A stretch of DNA of 64,000 nt, taken from contig NC_019684.1 of assembly GCF_000316645.1 (NCBI RefSeq), positions 2,199,501 through 2,263,500 on the forward strand, given 5' to 3'. Source of the DNA: Nostoc sp. PCC 7524. Its GTDB lineage: Bacteria; Cyanobacteriota; Cyanobacteriia; Cyanobacteriales; Nostocaceae. The position numbers were made by a program, and so were the translations under genes. The notes under the pieces were generated by a model. It saw only the letters and a program-made list of their open reading frames with translations. It ran no database searches and had not been told where the DNA came from. Of this stretch, positions 47,289 to 56,454 are shown in pieces. Every line of letters begins with the position of its first letter. Positions within the stretch are counted from its first letter, which is position 1.

Positions 47289-49856
47289 TTAGTAGTTAGC
47301 AGTGGGAGATTTGGGATCTAAGGCTACTAAACGCAGTTCACTGGTGTATCTTTGCTCTGTTGTGTCTGTGAGCCAAATTTGGTCAAAGTTAGGCAACATT
47401 TCTGTAAAACAAAGTTCATGCTCAGGGTAAGCCTTGGCAGCTTGACGAGCAATTTTCGCAAGTAAATCACAGTAAATTGGGCTATTAAAATCGATATAGT
47501 AAGGTTTAACTTCACCGGGAACTTTCACAAAGACAAAACGCGGTAATTCATAATCTTTAACCATTTGGCAAATAGCTAGAAAGTTGTCACTGTGGTCTTT
47601 ATGATGAGCAAAAGATAAATTCTGCAATTGTAATCGCCAAGTTTCTCGCACTACTACCAGTTGATCAATTGTGATTCTGGGTGTGTGATTAGCTGGAGGT
47701 AAAATTGAGGGGAAAGATATACATAAATTAGACAGATTATGTCCAAAAAATTCTATAATTGGTAAACAAAAGCGTTGATCGCTAGTTTGAATTTGCAACC
47801 CTGCGGCTGTCTTCACTACCACTAATTCAGCCATAGTTACAGTTTGAGCATCAGGTACACCAGAGTGTCCAGCTTCATAGGCGAAGCGAATATCTTGAGG
47901 CGCAACCAGATCCATAGAAAAACGCTGAGTATTCCAATTTGTGGAAGGTAAGGGGGTTAGTGTTGGTACTGGAATATCTTGTGTTCTGGCTGTGAGTAAC
48001 TCATTGGGGTGGGGATGGGATGCTACAAATACAGCACGAGAGAGAGTATTGAATAGATGTAATTCTCCCAAAATTAGCTGATAATCACCCTGATTGATGG
48101 CAGTCACACTGTCAGCTGCAATCATAATATCTGGTGAGCGATAGCGGGCTAATTCCCAACCAGGATGAGGGGCTGTAAAAGCATGATCTACAGCTGATTT
48201 TAACTCTGCGGCGCGGTAGTTAACTTGTCGCTGTTCTGGGGGGACAGATAAGATTTCACTCCAAAATTTTTGTAAGCTAGTGCGAACTGAAGTAATAGCT
48301 GGGTTGTGATCATCACGCAGCCAAGGTAAAGCTTGAAGGGAAAAGCTGTAAAAATCTACTTCTGCATTGCCGAATTTTGATTTCAGTTCCTCGTAAATCT
48401 CCTCAAATACAGCTTGATAATTATGAGCAATTTGGTGAGTGTACCAGCGTGTACTGGTTAACAGCAAATCCAAAGGTGAGCCTAATTTCTCTAAAAAATC
48501 TGTCCCTAAAGTTAATTTGATATCTCGACGACAGTCTTCGTAAACAATTGTCCTGCCGGCGTAGGTTTTACCAGCCGCACGAGTTGGTGCTTGATTAGTA
48601 AATTTAGTGAATGTAGCTTCTAGATTGACTAATGCTTGATTGAGTCTTTCAGGATCATCGGCGGCTAGAATAACTTGATCTCTGGCGGTTTCTAGTGCGT
48701 CGAGGGTAGCAAGAGCAGATGCTTGTAAATTGCGATCGCCAATTTGAGATAATTTCTCTCGCAACAATTTCTCTGGGTGCTGACTCATTGGCACTTCTAA
48801 AGTCCAACGCAAAGCACCTAATTGGCAGAGTTTTTCTATTTGGGTATAAACGGTAGTCTCATCAGCAAACATCTCAGCTGAATTTTGTCTGAGGTGATGA
48901 GCAATACTCAAAGCTGTTTGTTGACCATCACATAGTTGTAATATCTGTATTTGTGCTGGCGAAAGTGGTATTAAACTCGGCACAGTCGCAGGGAGCTTAC
49001 CTTGGCGAACTAAAGCCGCGATCGCAGGTAAATAAAGTTTATCACCTTGCAACTCTACATTAGGTAATCGGCTAGGGGCTAACCAAGGACGCAGACATAA
49101 ATCCTGGCTGAGAGTTTGGGCTAGAGCATTAATCGCCCAACCTTCTAGATATACTTGTCGATGAGCCAACAGTTCAGAGCCGGGGGTAAACTCGATTGCT
49201 GTTTCTGTTGTAGTCAATCTGCCCCAACCTACAGGGCCAAAAAAACCAATTGATTCATTTTTGGCACAGTAACGTTGTAAATATCTAGCTAAAGTGAGGA
49301 TATTTTGCCATACAGAACTCTTGAGGGTAGAAACTGGTTTTTCTAACAGAGATTGGATGTGGCGAGCAAAAACCGGATTCTGCCACAGTAATGCTGTCTG
49401 TAACTGAGGTTCAGCAAAGATAGTTTGTAATTGCCGATAATTCTGCTCCCAAGCATTTGATAAAGCTGCATTGAGTCTGGTTTGGGTATTCACCATTTCT
49501 AACCAGGCTGATTGCAAATGATTAACAGCATGGTGATCGAAATCTGGTATTTGGTTCTGTCGTAAATGCTGGAGAACTTTGCCCAGTCGTCGCTGCTCCA
49601 CTCGATCCAGTTTTGCATACTCATCTGCTAAAGAGCGTATTGCCATCAATCGGGCTTGAGCTACTTTTTGCTGTAATTGCAACAGTTCTTCTGCTAATGC
49701 GTTACAGGTACTAATTTCTAGAGATAACAACCAATCAGTCGGAAATCCTGCTCCTCGGAGACAAACTGATCGCCACAAAGTCCAATCGCTACCGGATAAT
49801 GCAATTTGATGCGGCAAAATTGTTAGTTGTTCTGGTAAATTACATATCTGAAGCAT
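47289..49856 (-). CDS. LanB-type dehydratase-family protein with aminoacyl-tRNA-dependent domain only
   Basis: An 855-aa protein of the lantibiotic dehydratase N-terminal (glutamylation) family. Diagnostic segments are ARYLQRYCAKNESIGFFGPVGWG (about residue 195), TYAGRTIVYEDCRRDIKLTLG (about 431), RYRSPDIMIA and the end LPRFVFVKVPGEVKPYYIDF...TEMLP...RYTSELRLV. The protein stops there, so the separate elimination domain (SpaB_C-like, about 250-300 aa) of full LanB enzymes seems absent, and no gene for it is nearby. Stand-alone proteins of this build include PEARL enzymes, which add amino acids from aminoacyl-tRNA to the C-terminus of a scaffold peptide. ATG 49856 is preferred over TTG 49865. 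It is third in a minus-strand run with the peptidase and the terpene-synthase-like gene. Confidence 0.9.
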   Translation of the reverse strand: MLQICNLPEQLTILPHQIALSGSDWTLWRSVCLRGAGFPTDWLLSLEISTCNALAEELLQLQQKVAQARLMAIRSLADEYAKLDRVEQRRLGKVLQHLRQNQIPDFDHHAVNHLQSAWLEMVNTQTRLNAALSNAWEQNYRQLQTIFAEPQLQTALLWQNPVFARHIQSLLEKPVSTLKSSVWQNILTLARYLQRYCAKNESIGFFGPVGWGRLTTTETAIEFTPGSELLAHRQVYLEGWAINALAQTLSQDLCLRPWLAPSRLPNVELQGDKLYLPAIAALVRQGKLPATVPSLIPLSPAQIQILQLCDGQQTALSIAHHLRQNSAEMFADETTVYTQIEKLCQLGALRWTLEVPMSQHPEKLLREKLSQIGDRNLQASALATLDALETARDQVILAADDPERLNQALVNLEATFTKFTNQAPTRAAGKTYAGRTIVYEDCRRDIKLTLGTDFLEKLGSPLDLLLTSTRWYTHQIAHNYQAVFEEIYEELKSKFGNAEVDFYSFSLQALPWLRDDHNPAITSVRTSLQKFWSEILSVPPEQRQVNYRAAELKSAVDHAFTAPHPGWELARYRSPDIMIAADSVTAINQGDYQLILGELHLFNTLSRAVFVASHPHPNELLTARTQDIPVPTLTPLPSTNWNTQRFSMDLVAPQDIRFAYEAGHSGVPDAQTVTMAELVVVKTAAGLQIQTSDQRFCLPIIEFFGHNLSNLCISFPSILPPANHTPRITIDQLVVVRETWRLQLQNLSFAHHKDHSDNFLAICQMVKDYELPRFVFVKVPGEVKPYYIDFNSPIYCDLLAKIARQAAKAYPEHELCFTEMLPNFDQIWLTDTTEQRYTSELRLVALDPKSPTANY

Positions 49857-49927
49857 TGCAGCCAAAACTCTCCCTTTAGGAATTCAAAATTCAAAAAATA
49901 AGTAAAATCTTCTGCCTTCTGCCTCCT

Positions 49928-50770
49928 TTAAGCAGATTGCAAAATACTTGACAAATTGAGATGTTGTTGAGCAAAATCTTCTATATCAAAGCTTTCTGAG
50001 TTTTTTAAGTCTAAATACATCCAGTTAACTTGATAGTAAATATATTGCAGTTGGTTAGCTGCATACTGAGCGTTAATTTGATTAATGCCTGCTGTTCTTT
50101 TTTCAAGTCGAGCGATGATTTCATCACTCATTTCAAAACCACGAAGGAATAACTCTGTTGGCTCAAGGTTGAACAACTGGGGATGCAGTTGTAGTTGCTG
50201 CCAAAGGCGATCGCTGATTTGTTTGTGAATTCGCAACCCCTGCCAAAAATTCCGATAGGTATTGATGGCATCTTGTTGATTAAATTTTGTTGACAGATGG
50301 GCAATGACTTGTGCTAACAAACTCAGTAATTGCTGTTGTTCAGCCTGTGAACGATAGTGTCTGAGGGCAATTGTTCCTAGTTGATTGGCTAGTTGTTCTT
50401 CATGCCAGAGATGATGACTAAATAAACCGTAGTCATGGCGCAAAGCGTGAGCTAGTTCGTGAGCGATTGTATGAGGTAGTAATAGGCGAATTAAGTTGTA
50501 ATGTTCCTCGTTGCTTTGGAAACCATAAAGCGATCGCGCTAGAATCTGTTGCAGTTTGGTGACTGAAGAAACGTGATCCGGTAAGGACAGATAAATTTGC
50601 TTTTCCTGTAAATCGTAGTAGGATAAAAACCCTGTTGTTGGGTGTAACCGAGTGGCGGTATTAATTCTAATACCGTGTGCAGCGCATTCCTGCTTTAATT
50701 CATCAAAATACTGTTGTGCTAAATCAAATAGATGTGATGTTTGGGGTGTAACTTTTGTCAAAGTAGTCAT
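49928..50770 (-). CDS. Putative HEXXH zinc metallopeptidase of the peptide cluster
   Basis: A 280-aa protein with one clear zinc-peptidase motif, HTIAHELAHALRHDYG (HELAH at 104-108), followed by HEEQLANQLG at about 123, where a Glu or His could be the third ligand. No signal peptide or membrane span, so it acts in the cytoplasm. The rest is helical with no family I recognise. GGGGT lies upstream of ATG 50770, only 5 bp after the preceding stop, so it is translationally linked to that gene. By context it is a candidate to release a product from the 65-aa peptide; this is inference. Confidence 0.78.
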   Translation of the reverse strand: MTTLTKVTPQTSHLFDLAQQYFDELKQECAAHGIRINTATRLHPTTGFLSYYDLQEKQIYLSLPDHVSSVTKLQQILARSLYGFQSNEEHYNLIRLLLPHTIAHELAHALRHDYGLFSHHLWHEEQLANQLGTIALRHYRSQAEQQQLLSLLAQVIAHLSTKFNQQDAINTYRNFWQGLRIHKQISDRLWQQLQLHPQLFNLEPTELFLRGFEMSDEIIARLEKRTAGINQINAQYAANQLQYIYYQVNWMYLDLKNSESFDIEDFAQQHLNLSSILQSA

Positions 50771-50775
50771 GATTT

Positions 50776-51708
50776 TTACCCCAGAACATTGATTAACTTG
50801 TTCATACCTGTGAATCCTGCGATTACTTCGTTCCGTTTACGCAGAAACATTTGCTCACGCTGGATGAGATACTGGCTTAAATCAGGACTATTTAAGGCGA
50901 TCGCTTGTTGTTGCAGTTCTGCCATCCAACTTTGGAGTAAATCGCAAGCCCAATTAAAGCCATAGCGCATCATCCACATAGTTAGCGATTCCTGGGGTAG
51001 TTTCTGACGTGCTGCTTCACACAAGACATAGGTTTGGCTGTGATGGGTGGAATCCTTAATCCAATCGAAGAGATCATTAGTCATTTGATGCCAGCATCCC
51101 AGCAAATCCACAAAATTTGACCAAGGTTGAATTAGTTCGGGTTGCTGATGGTAGTAACAAACTGCGGCAATCGGAATCTTGGCAGCGCAGACTTTTTGGG
51201 CAGCGATTTCCTGAAATCGAGTCAAATCAATGTCTGTTTGGTAAGCATCTTCCATTGCTGATTCACCAGAACGCCACCAAACCTGATGAAATAAATGCCA
51301 AAAGGGGTGATCTGAGGGGAAATAATTGTAATAGCTGTGTTGAAATTGGCTGTGAAAGAAATTCAAAGTTGGTAGCAGTGTTAGTGATGCGTCTGTATCC
51401 CCATCCATTAAGTTATCAATCAGCCGGATGTAATAATAACCGTTAGCTGTGGAGTAAGCGATCGCCCTTTGCAAAGTTGCATCAGGAGAGGGTTGCAGCG
51501 TTTTCTCCACCCACCAAGGTAGCAGAAACATGGGAAAGGCGATCGGATGCAAGAAATAGTCTTCCATTCGAGACGTTCCCGACAGTTGCTGCATCCATTC
51601 GGCCGAGTGTTGTGCCATAAAAGGAACTGAATTATCCATATTTTGATAGATGCAACTAACTGCTTCGGCAACAATTAGTCTCAATTGGGAATCATAAGAA
51701 TTAGACAT
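50776..51708 (-). CDS. Class I isoprenoid-synthase-like protein (310 aa)
   Basis: An all-helical protein with YYYIRLIDNLMDGDTDAS at about 93-106, in the place of the first Asp-rich motif, and DLLGCWHQMTNDLFDWIKD at about 201-219, in the place of the second metal-binding motif of polyprenyl/terpene synthases. The spacing and the AAQKVCAAKIPIAAVCYY helix between them fit that fold. Neither motif is the canonical DDxxD, so activity on prenyl diphosphates is uncertain. The frame is open to a TTG at 51720; ATG 51708 is chosen. It is the first gene of the run and its stop lies 5 bp before the peptidase gene. Confidence 0.72.
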   Translation of the reverse strand: MSNSYDSQLRLIVAEAVSCIYQNMDNSVPFMAQHSAEWMQQLSGTSRMEDYFLHPIAFPMFLLPWWVEKTLQPSPDATLQRAIAYSTANGYYYIRLIDNLMDGDTDASLTLLPTLNFFHSQFQHSYYNYFPSDHPFWHLFHQVWWRSGESAMEDAYQTDIDLTRFQEIAAQKVCAAKIPIAAVCYYHQQPELIQPWSNFVDLLGCWHQMTNDLFDWIKDSTHHSQTYVLCEAARQKLPQESLTMWMMRYGFNWACDLLQSWMAELQQQAIALNSPDLSQYLIQREQMFLRKRNEVIAGFTGMNKLINVLG

Positions 51709-52031
51709 ATATCTTGCCAAACTGGATGAATAGAAAACTTTCTTGAGAACGCTAATCTTTATTCATTCCATTTCGGCTGTTTTATGCAATGGCATATTAC
51801 TTTTTGTGCAATGTCTGTAAAAAGCCGCCAATATTGGACAGTTTCCCAGAGCGCAAGTTGAACAAGTATTTTTGGTAGTGGGGAAGACGTTTGTATAAAA
51901 GGCAGGAAGGAACTAGCAAGCAGTACAGCTTGGGTGCGATCGCGCAAGTTCAATGAATAATCCGCTTAAATTTAAATCAGCAACTGCGCCTGTTTGTGTA
52001 TCTTGAATTTTCACCAGATCCTCAACCAGGA
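51709..52031. other. Intergenic region upstream of the peptide cluster
   Basis: About 320 bp between the cluster and the CcdA-like gene, both on the minus strand. It should hold the promoter of the cluster, but no boxes are convincing. A 64-codon frame here is not supported by a ribosome site or composition. Confidence 0.5.
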
Positions 52032-52883
52032 TTAACCTCCCACGAACCATTGAGTACCAGTAAATAGGTAATATGCTCCAGTCAAAATTAACGCGACACT
52101 ACCAAAGCGGATAATTCCCTCAGAATGCTTCAACAACTTGTTACTCTGTTTCGCCAGTCCCGTAAATAAACTCGCCAGGAAAATCAGGCTAGTATAACCA
52201 AGTGCATAGCTAACCATCGTCAACGTTCCCAATACCTGGGAACCTGTTGCTGCCGCAGCCGCCAACACCGCAAATAGCACCGGACTGGCACAAGGAGAAC
52301 TTACCAAAGCAAAAGTCAACCCCACCCCATAAGGGCCAGCCTGGGGGACATTTACATTCATCTGCGGTAGGGGCAACTTTACCACCCCCATCAACCACAG
52401 ACCCATGACAACCATAATCAGTCCGACTACTATATTGATATAGCCTCGGTAATCTACCATTACCGCTCCGGCGAAAGATGAGACTAAACCAAACAGACTT
52501 AAAATCGTCACTGCTCCCAGCACAAACAAGCCAGCCTTACTAAAAGCGTCCCAACGGGATTTAATTTTCAGTGTACCGATGTAACTGAGATTGACTGGTA
52601 AAAGTGCCAAGATACAAGGGGATACACTAGCCAGCACCCCACCGATAAACGCCAAAGGTAACAACACCAAGGGATTTGCCGTGTCCTGTTGGTCAAACCA
52701 CTGTTGATAACGGTTTTCCACAATGGAAATCACCCGTTCAATCGGGTGACTGATTACAGGCCCCAAAGTCAAAACTATAACGAGGGAAAGCAATCCCAAG
52801 CCACCGTAAACTAACCATTTCTTCGAGACTTTAGAACGGCGAGAAGAGGGTTGCTCAGTTGATAACTGAGATATTGGTTTCAT
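52032..52883 (-). CDS. CcdA/DsbD-type transmembrane thiol-disulfide transporter
   Basis: A 283-aa protein with an N-terminal span (about 25-48) and a six-span core. The redox Cys pair is visible in SPCILALLPVNLSYIGTL (first) and SSPCASPVLFAVLAAA (second), as in the CcdA/DsbD core, which carries electrons from cytoplasmic thioredoxin across the membrane. AAGG lies 7-8 bases before the ATG. Upstream on the same strand lie a thioredoxin fragment and an exported thioredoxin-like gene, a fitting partner. The pair may serve cytochrome c maturation or exported-protein repair. Confidence 0.88.
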   Translation of the reverse strand: MKPISQLSTEQPSSRRSKVSKKWLVYGGLGLLSLVIVLTLGPVISHPIERVISIVENRYQQWFDQQDTANPLVLLPLAFIGGVLASVSPCILALLPVNLSYIGTLKIKSRWDAFSKAGLFVLGAVTILSLFGLVSSFAGAVMVDYRGYINIVVGLIMVVMGLWLMGVVKLPLPQMNVNVPQAGPYGVGLTFALVSSPCASPVLFAVLAAAAATGSQVLGTLTMVSYALGYTSLIFLASLFTGLAKQSNKLLKHSEGIIRFGSVALILTGAYYLFTGTQWFVGG

Positions 52884-52916
52884 AAAATTAGCCTTAAGCT
52901 GATGAAAAGATGGAGA

Positions 52917-53147
52917 CTAAATATTTGCCAAAGCAGAGTCGAGTATTTTGGTGTATTCAGCCTTGTTGGGATTATTTTTGAACATTGTTAAAATCTTGCC
53001 AGTAGCAGGATTAATAATCGCTACTGTACTTGTTTGACTCTTATTAGCTGTTGGATTTCCTGAAATTGAAAAGGACTCCTGAGAACTGAGCCAGCGTTTG
53101 CAACCATCAAAAGCTAGCTTTGCCCCTGAAGATAGAGACAAAGCCAC
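52917..53147 (-). pseudogene. Partial duplicate of the thioredoxin-like gene lacking the active site
   Basis: The last 41 residues, from ANKSQTSTVAIINPATGK to ALANI, match the C-terminus of the neighbouring thioredoxin-like protein (ANKSQTSTVAIVDPATGE ... ALANK) at both protein and DNA level. The first 35 residues do not match and there is no CxxC. It lies 7 bp from the stop of the intact gene, so it is a tandem partial duplication and probably not functional. Confidence 0.75.
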
Positions 53148-53154
53148 AATTGAA

Positions 53155-53673
53155 CTACTTGTTCGCCAAAGCGGTTTCGAGGATCTTCGTGTAGTCAGCC
53201 TTATTGGGATTATTTTTGTATAGGGCTAAAATTTCACCAGTAGCCGGATCAACGATCGCAACTGTGCTTGTTTGACTCTTATTAGCCTCTAGAAATTTAC
53301 CCAAACCTAATCTTTGTGCCATTGCTTTGGTTTGTTTGAGCTTGGCTTGATCAGTTACATCCAAGACCACAAAATTCACCTTACCGGAATATTGCTGTTT
53401 CAATTGCGATAGGGTGGGAGCAATATTCTTGCAGCCAGCGCACCAAGTCGCAAATACATCCACTACAACTGGTTTACCTTGAAGTTCTTTCGCTAGAGGC
53501 CCGCCTACAGAATTGGCTTTTTTACCTGCATAGGCATTTTTATGGACAGACTTGGTAATTGATGATTGAGCTTCAGTTGCAGAAATACTAGCGGAGTTGA
53601 TTGCTAGCATGGATGCAGTCAAAACTAAACTGCTCAAACAAATTTTGAGTAAGAAATTTGCGTGCTTGTGCAT
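53155..53673 (-). CDS. Exported thioredoxin-like protein
   Basis: A 172-aa protein. The N-terminus MHKHANFLLKICLSSLVLTA is a signal peptide or anchor, with a Ser/Ala-rich cut site near residue 33. The thioredoxin fold follows, with the active site DVFATWCAGCKNIAPTLSQL (CAGC at about 80-83) and VNFVVLDVTDQAKLK. A cis-Pro is not obvious where expected. It should act on the lumen or periplasm side and take electrons from the CcdA-like protein encoded 270 bp downstream. Confidence 0.88.
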   Translation of the reverse strand: MHKHANFLLKICLSSLVLTASMLAINSASISATEAQSSITKSVHKNAYAGKKANSVGGPLAKELQGKPVVVDVFATWCAGCKNIAPTLSQLKQQYSGKVNFVVLDVTDQAKLKQTKAMAQRLGLGKFLEANKSQTSTVAIVDPATGEILALYKNNPNKADYTKILETALANK

Positions 53674-54351
53674 AAAATTCTTCCTAGTGGTATAAATCTT
53701 GATTGGTATTCAACCCATTTCTGAGTTATTTTTAATGATGCAGGCGCAATCTTTCTCTAAGCTGGGAAATTCAAAGTGTAAATTGTGTGCATCTGTTTAT
53801 AAGACGAACGAGCATCAAAATCGGATTTAAGGTTTCCAGAAATTTTTTTATTGTTGTCTGTGAATCAGCCAAGACTGTCTTCTGCCAAGTATTAAGTAAG
53901 TCGGTGGGAAAAAACACAACTATGTTAAGAAAAATAAACTAGGCTCAAACCCTCTTCCCTCCTGCCTCCTACCTCCTGCCTTGCCATAGCGATAATTTTT
54001 AACACTGAGCTACTTAGCAGTTATTTTTGGTCATGAAGTTCACTCAATGGGTGAGCTGCGAAAGATGATGATTGGTTATCCCCAAAATAATTTCTGGCTG
54101 CGGGGTCTAAAGACTCCACTTGATATTACGTATTTGCTCTTGACCAAAACATCGCCATTAATTATTAAGTTTTTTAAAAAATGCCATATTTACAGCCAGC
54201 ATCCAATCCAATTCCATAACATCAGTCGTCATCTAAATATAGATGGCAGTGAAGAGGAAATATCTCTTGATTTAGTTGTGGAGTGAGGTAATGGCACAAA
54301 ATTTATCTTTAACTGGTGACTGTATTAGTTTAGACATGGTTCAAAAATCAC
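53674..54351. other. Divergent intergenic region with short repeats
   Basis: About 680 bp. It includes a CCCTCTTCCCTCCTGCCTCC tract near 53950. A 79-codon frame at 54047-54286 has a start and end but no family and no ribosome site, so it is not called. The sigma-factor promoter should lie in the last 100 bp. Confidence 0.5.
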
Positions 54352-54879
54352 ATGGAGCCTAAACTACCCCAGTCAAATTTCTTCTTAGCTGCCGATGTGA
54401 CCGATGAAGCTTTATTTGTAGCACTCAAAAATGGTGATTCTGCGGCATTAAGTGTGTTGTTCCAGCGTCATGGTCGCTTAGTTTATGGATTAGCTTTGAA
54501 AATTTTGGCTAACTCCCAAGAAGCCGAAGATTTAACCCAGGAAATTTTTCTGACACTGTGGCGCAAAGCATCTAGTAATCCTGATTGTCGCTTTTTTGTG
54601 CGCTATCTAGTGACACTCACGCGATCGCGGGCAATTGATAAGCTACGCGCTCGGACTAGACAACTCAAACTTGTGGAAAAATGGGGACAAACAATGACGA
54701 ATGAAGCAACACTAGAGCCAACGCCTGTTGAACAGGCAAGTTTTGCAGAGCGTTCCGGGCGAATTTACAATGCTTTAGCGCAACTACCCGAAAAGCAACG
54801 CCAAGTCATTGAACTAGCTTATAACCAAGGGTTAAGTCAGTCAGAAATTGCTCAAAAAGAATTTTTGAGTCTCCCATAA
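54352..54879 (+). pseudogene. ECF-type sigma factor truncated in region 4
   Basis: The protein shows sigma region 2 (LFQRHGRLVYGLALKILANS, EDLTQEIFLTLWRKA) and the start of region 4 (LAQLPEKQRQVIELAYNQGLSQSEIAQ). It then ends abruptly KEFLSLP and stops, where family members continue through the recognition helix (IPxGTVKxR). At 175 aa it lacks roughly 20 or more residues that contact the -35 element. There is no anti-sigma gene alongside. It therefore looks broken by a deletion or insertion at about 54858, and is unlikely to direct transcription normally. Confidence 0.75.
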
Positions 54880-55012
54880 GTTTATCAAGTTATCCCTACA
54901 CCCTACCCTACACCCTCTGACTTTTCCACATCCCGTGAAAAGTCAGGGTGAGGCTTGAGGTTGCAGATATATAACTATTATTGAGTTCTGAAAAAATATG
55001 ATCAGTCATTTC

Positions 55013-55060
55013 CAATTCGCAATTACCAATGGACGTTAGTCCATTGCGAATTGCGAATTG
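55013..55060. repeat. Strong hairpin with 22-bp arms
   Basis: CAATTCGCAATTACCAATGG and its continuation AC at 55013-55034 pair with 55039-55060 (GTCCATTGCGAATTGCGAAT, then TG) around GTTA; only two or three positions are mismatched. It lies 130 bp after the truncated sigma factor. No T-run follows. A dispersed palindromic repeat is more likely than a terminator. Confidence 0.75.
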
Positions 55061-55326
55061 TTAGGTCAGGTTCTCATACCCCAAGCTGTATACAATGAAA
55101 CAACAGTTTTAGGTTTTCCAGGTTCATAATTTGTCTTACAAGCAGTTGCTGCTGGATGGTTACAAGTTATGGCTGTTTCCAATACAGCAATTATCTGACT
55201 ATATTTTTGTTATTTAAACTAAATACACAAGTTGTAAGGCAGGCTGGAGAATGTGTAGAGTAATCTGGTAAAAAGATGAATGTTATAAAGTTATTAAATG
55301 TTTTATAAAAATCTGCATTTATTGAA

Positions 55327-55710
55327 TTATATCAAACCCAAATTAACAGTTAGTTCAATTGCCTTTTCAAAGGTAATACCTTGTTTCGTCGCAATATATA
55401 ACAGTGCTATGACTGCTGAACGGATAGAATCGTCACAATGAATCAAAGCAGGTTTGGGTAATTCATGGATTGTTTTTAAGACCTGGAGTGTGGTTTGATG
55501 GTTAATATCTTCGACTTTGATAGGAAAATTGATATAGCGTAGTCCTAAGAATTCTAGCTTCTGTTTTTCATCATCTAATACATTCTTTTCATCAGGCGAT
55601 CGCAGATTCATTACCGACTTATAACCATCAGCAATTATTTGTGAAAATTGATCTGGGGTAATTTGTCCGGCGATGGCTAATTCATTGTTAATTTTTCTGA
55701 CGATATCCAT
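55327..55710 (-). CDS. Beta-lactamase-hydrolase-like / phosphatase-fold protein (127 aa)
   Basis: The protein follows the small DSP-like family (TIGR01244/Blh type): DIVRKINNELAIAGQITPDQF at the start, SVMNLRSPDEK near residue 33, and the Cys loop ALIHCDDSIRSAVIALLY near 92. In the family this loop is usually CxxGxRS; here the Gly is Ser, so catalytic function is uncertain. No secretion signal. Two small genes lie upstream on the same strand. Confidence 0.82.
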   Translation of the reverse strand: MDIVRKINNELAIAGQITPDQFSQIIADGYKSVMNLRSPDEKNVLDDEKQKLEFLGLRYINFPIKVEDINHQTTLQVLKTIHELPKPALIHCDDSIRSAVIALLYIATKQGITFEKAIELTVNLGLI

Positions 55711-55999
55711 ATCACCACCTTGCTAATCGTGAGTTATCAGGTTTATAGATAACTCCAATAGTCAGAATTCAGGATGAAGGAATTAGCACCCACACAAAAA
55801 TATTTATTTGATGAATGAAATGTTTAGTTATCCTATCTCCTGAATTCTCACTACCAAGTTGTACTTTCAGTAACCTACAGTAGATTGCGAGTAAATTAGA
55901 TACAAGTTTTAAGAACAAAAACATATATTAAGAGAGTTTCAACACTGTTCCCTGTCACCTGTTCCATTTGCCCTGCTGTAAGTTGTTGCTGATACCTAT

Positions 56000-56176
56000 T
56001 CAAAAATCTTGTTTTTTAGCAGGCTCACCCTCATAAGGTTGAACTCCTGTTGCGGGATAGTCATCATCTCTTACACCAAAAATTCTTGCGACTGCACCTG
56101 AGATATAGTTAATTACTTGCATACCTAGGTTGGGAATTGTTTGGATTTTTTGACGGAAATTATTAGAAGTAGTCAT
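56000..56176 (-). CDS. Small protein (58 aa), unknown function
   Basis: A short gene that begins MTTSNNFRQKIQTIPNLGMQ and ends EGEPAKKQDF. The middle reads VINYISGAVARIFGVRDDDYP, an amphipathic helix followed by an acidic turn, and the end is hydrophilic. CAGGAG lies about 10 bases before the ATG, which supports translation. It sits 26 bp after another small gene on the same strand. I do not know its function. Confidence 0.6.
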   Translation of the reverse strand: MTTSNNFRQKIQTIPNLGMQVINYISGAVARIFGVRDDDYPATGVQPYEGEPAKKQDF

Positions 56177-56202
56177 AAATTTTGCTCCTGATAAGTTTGA
56201 TT

Positions 56203-56454
56203 TTAAACACCGATTGAGTGAGAATCATTTTCTGAGGGTAAACAGTTATCTGATAACTGTATTTCTGGAATATTCCAACATTTTTCTAGAGATTGAATTA
56301 TGTCATAATGCCAACACTCCTCTAATATCTGCCGATTTTGGTAAATGTGCCAAAATCTTACCGGATTGAAAACGGTTTCGGTAGCAACAAGCCGTTGATT
56401 TAAAAAATGCCATATTGCTACCAATATCCTGTTTGAATATTTTTTATTGGACAT
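56203..56454 (-). CDS. Hypothetical protein (83 aa)
   Basis: A basic then acidic small protein, MSNKKYSNRILVAIWHFLNQ to NDSHSIGV, with many Trp and Cys (ECWHYDI, KCWNIPE). No domain recognised. The gene is followed by the 58-aa gene 26 bp away. Call rests on length, composition and position only. Confidence 0.5.
   Translation of the reverse strand: MSNKKYSNRILVAIWHFLNQRLVATETVFNPVRFWHIYQNRQILEECWHYDIIQSLEKCWNIPEIQLSDNCLPSENDSHSIGV

Noticed and set aside
47289..49856. Reading the LanB-like gene as a classical lanthipeptide dehydratase
   Set aside because: The elimination domain is missing, no LanC gene is present and the linked peptide has almost no Ser, Thr or Cys.
54047..54286. 79-codon frame upstream of the sigma factor
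   Set aside because: No recognised family, no ribosome site and biased composition; it could be a relic but cannot be supported.
55077..55200. Possible coding relic (GFPGS, LQAVAAGWLQVMAVSNTAII)
   Set aside because: It looks protein-like, but has internal stops and no family could be named.
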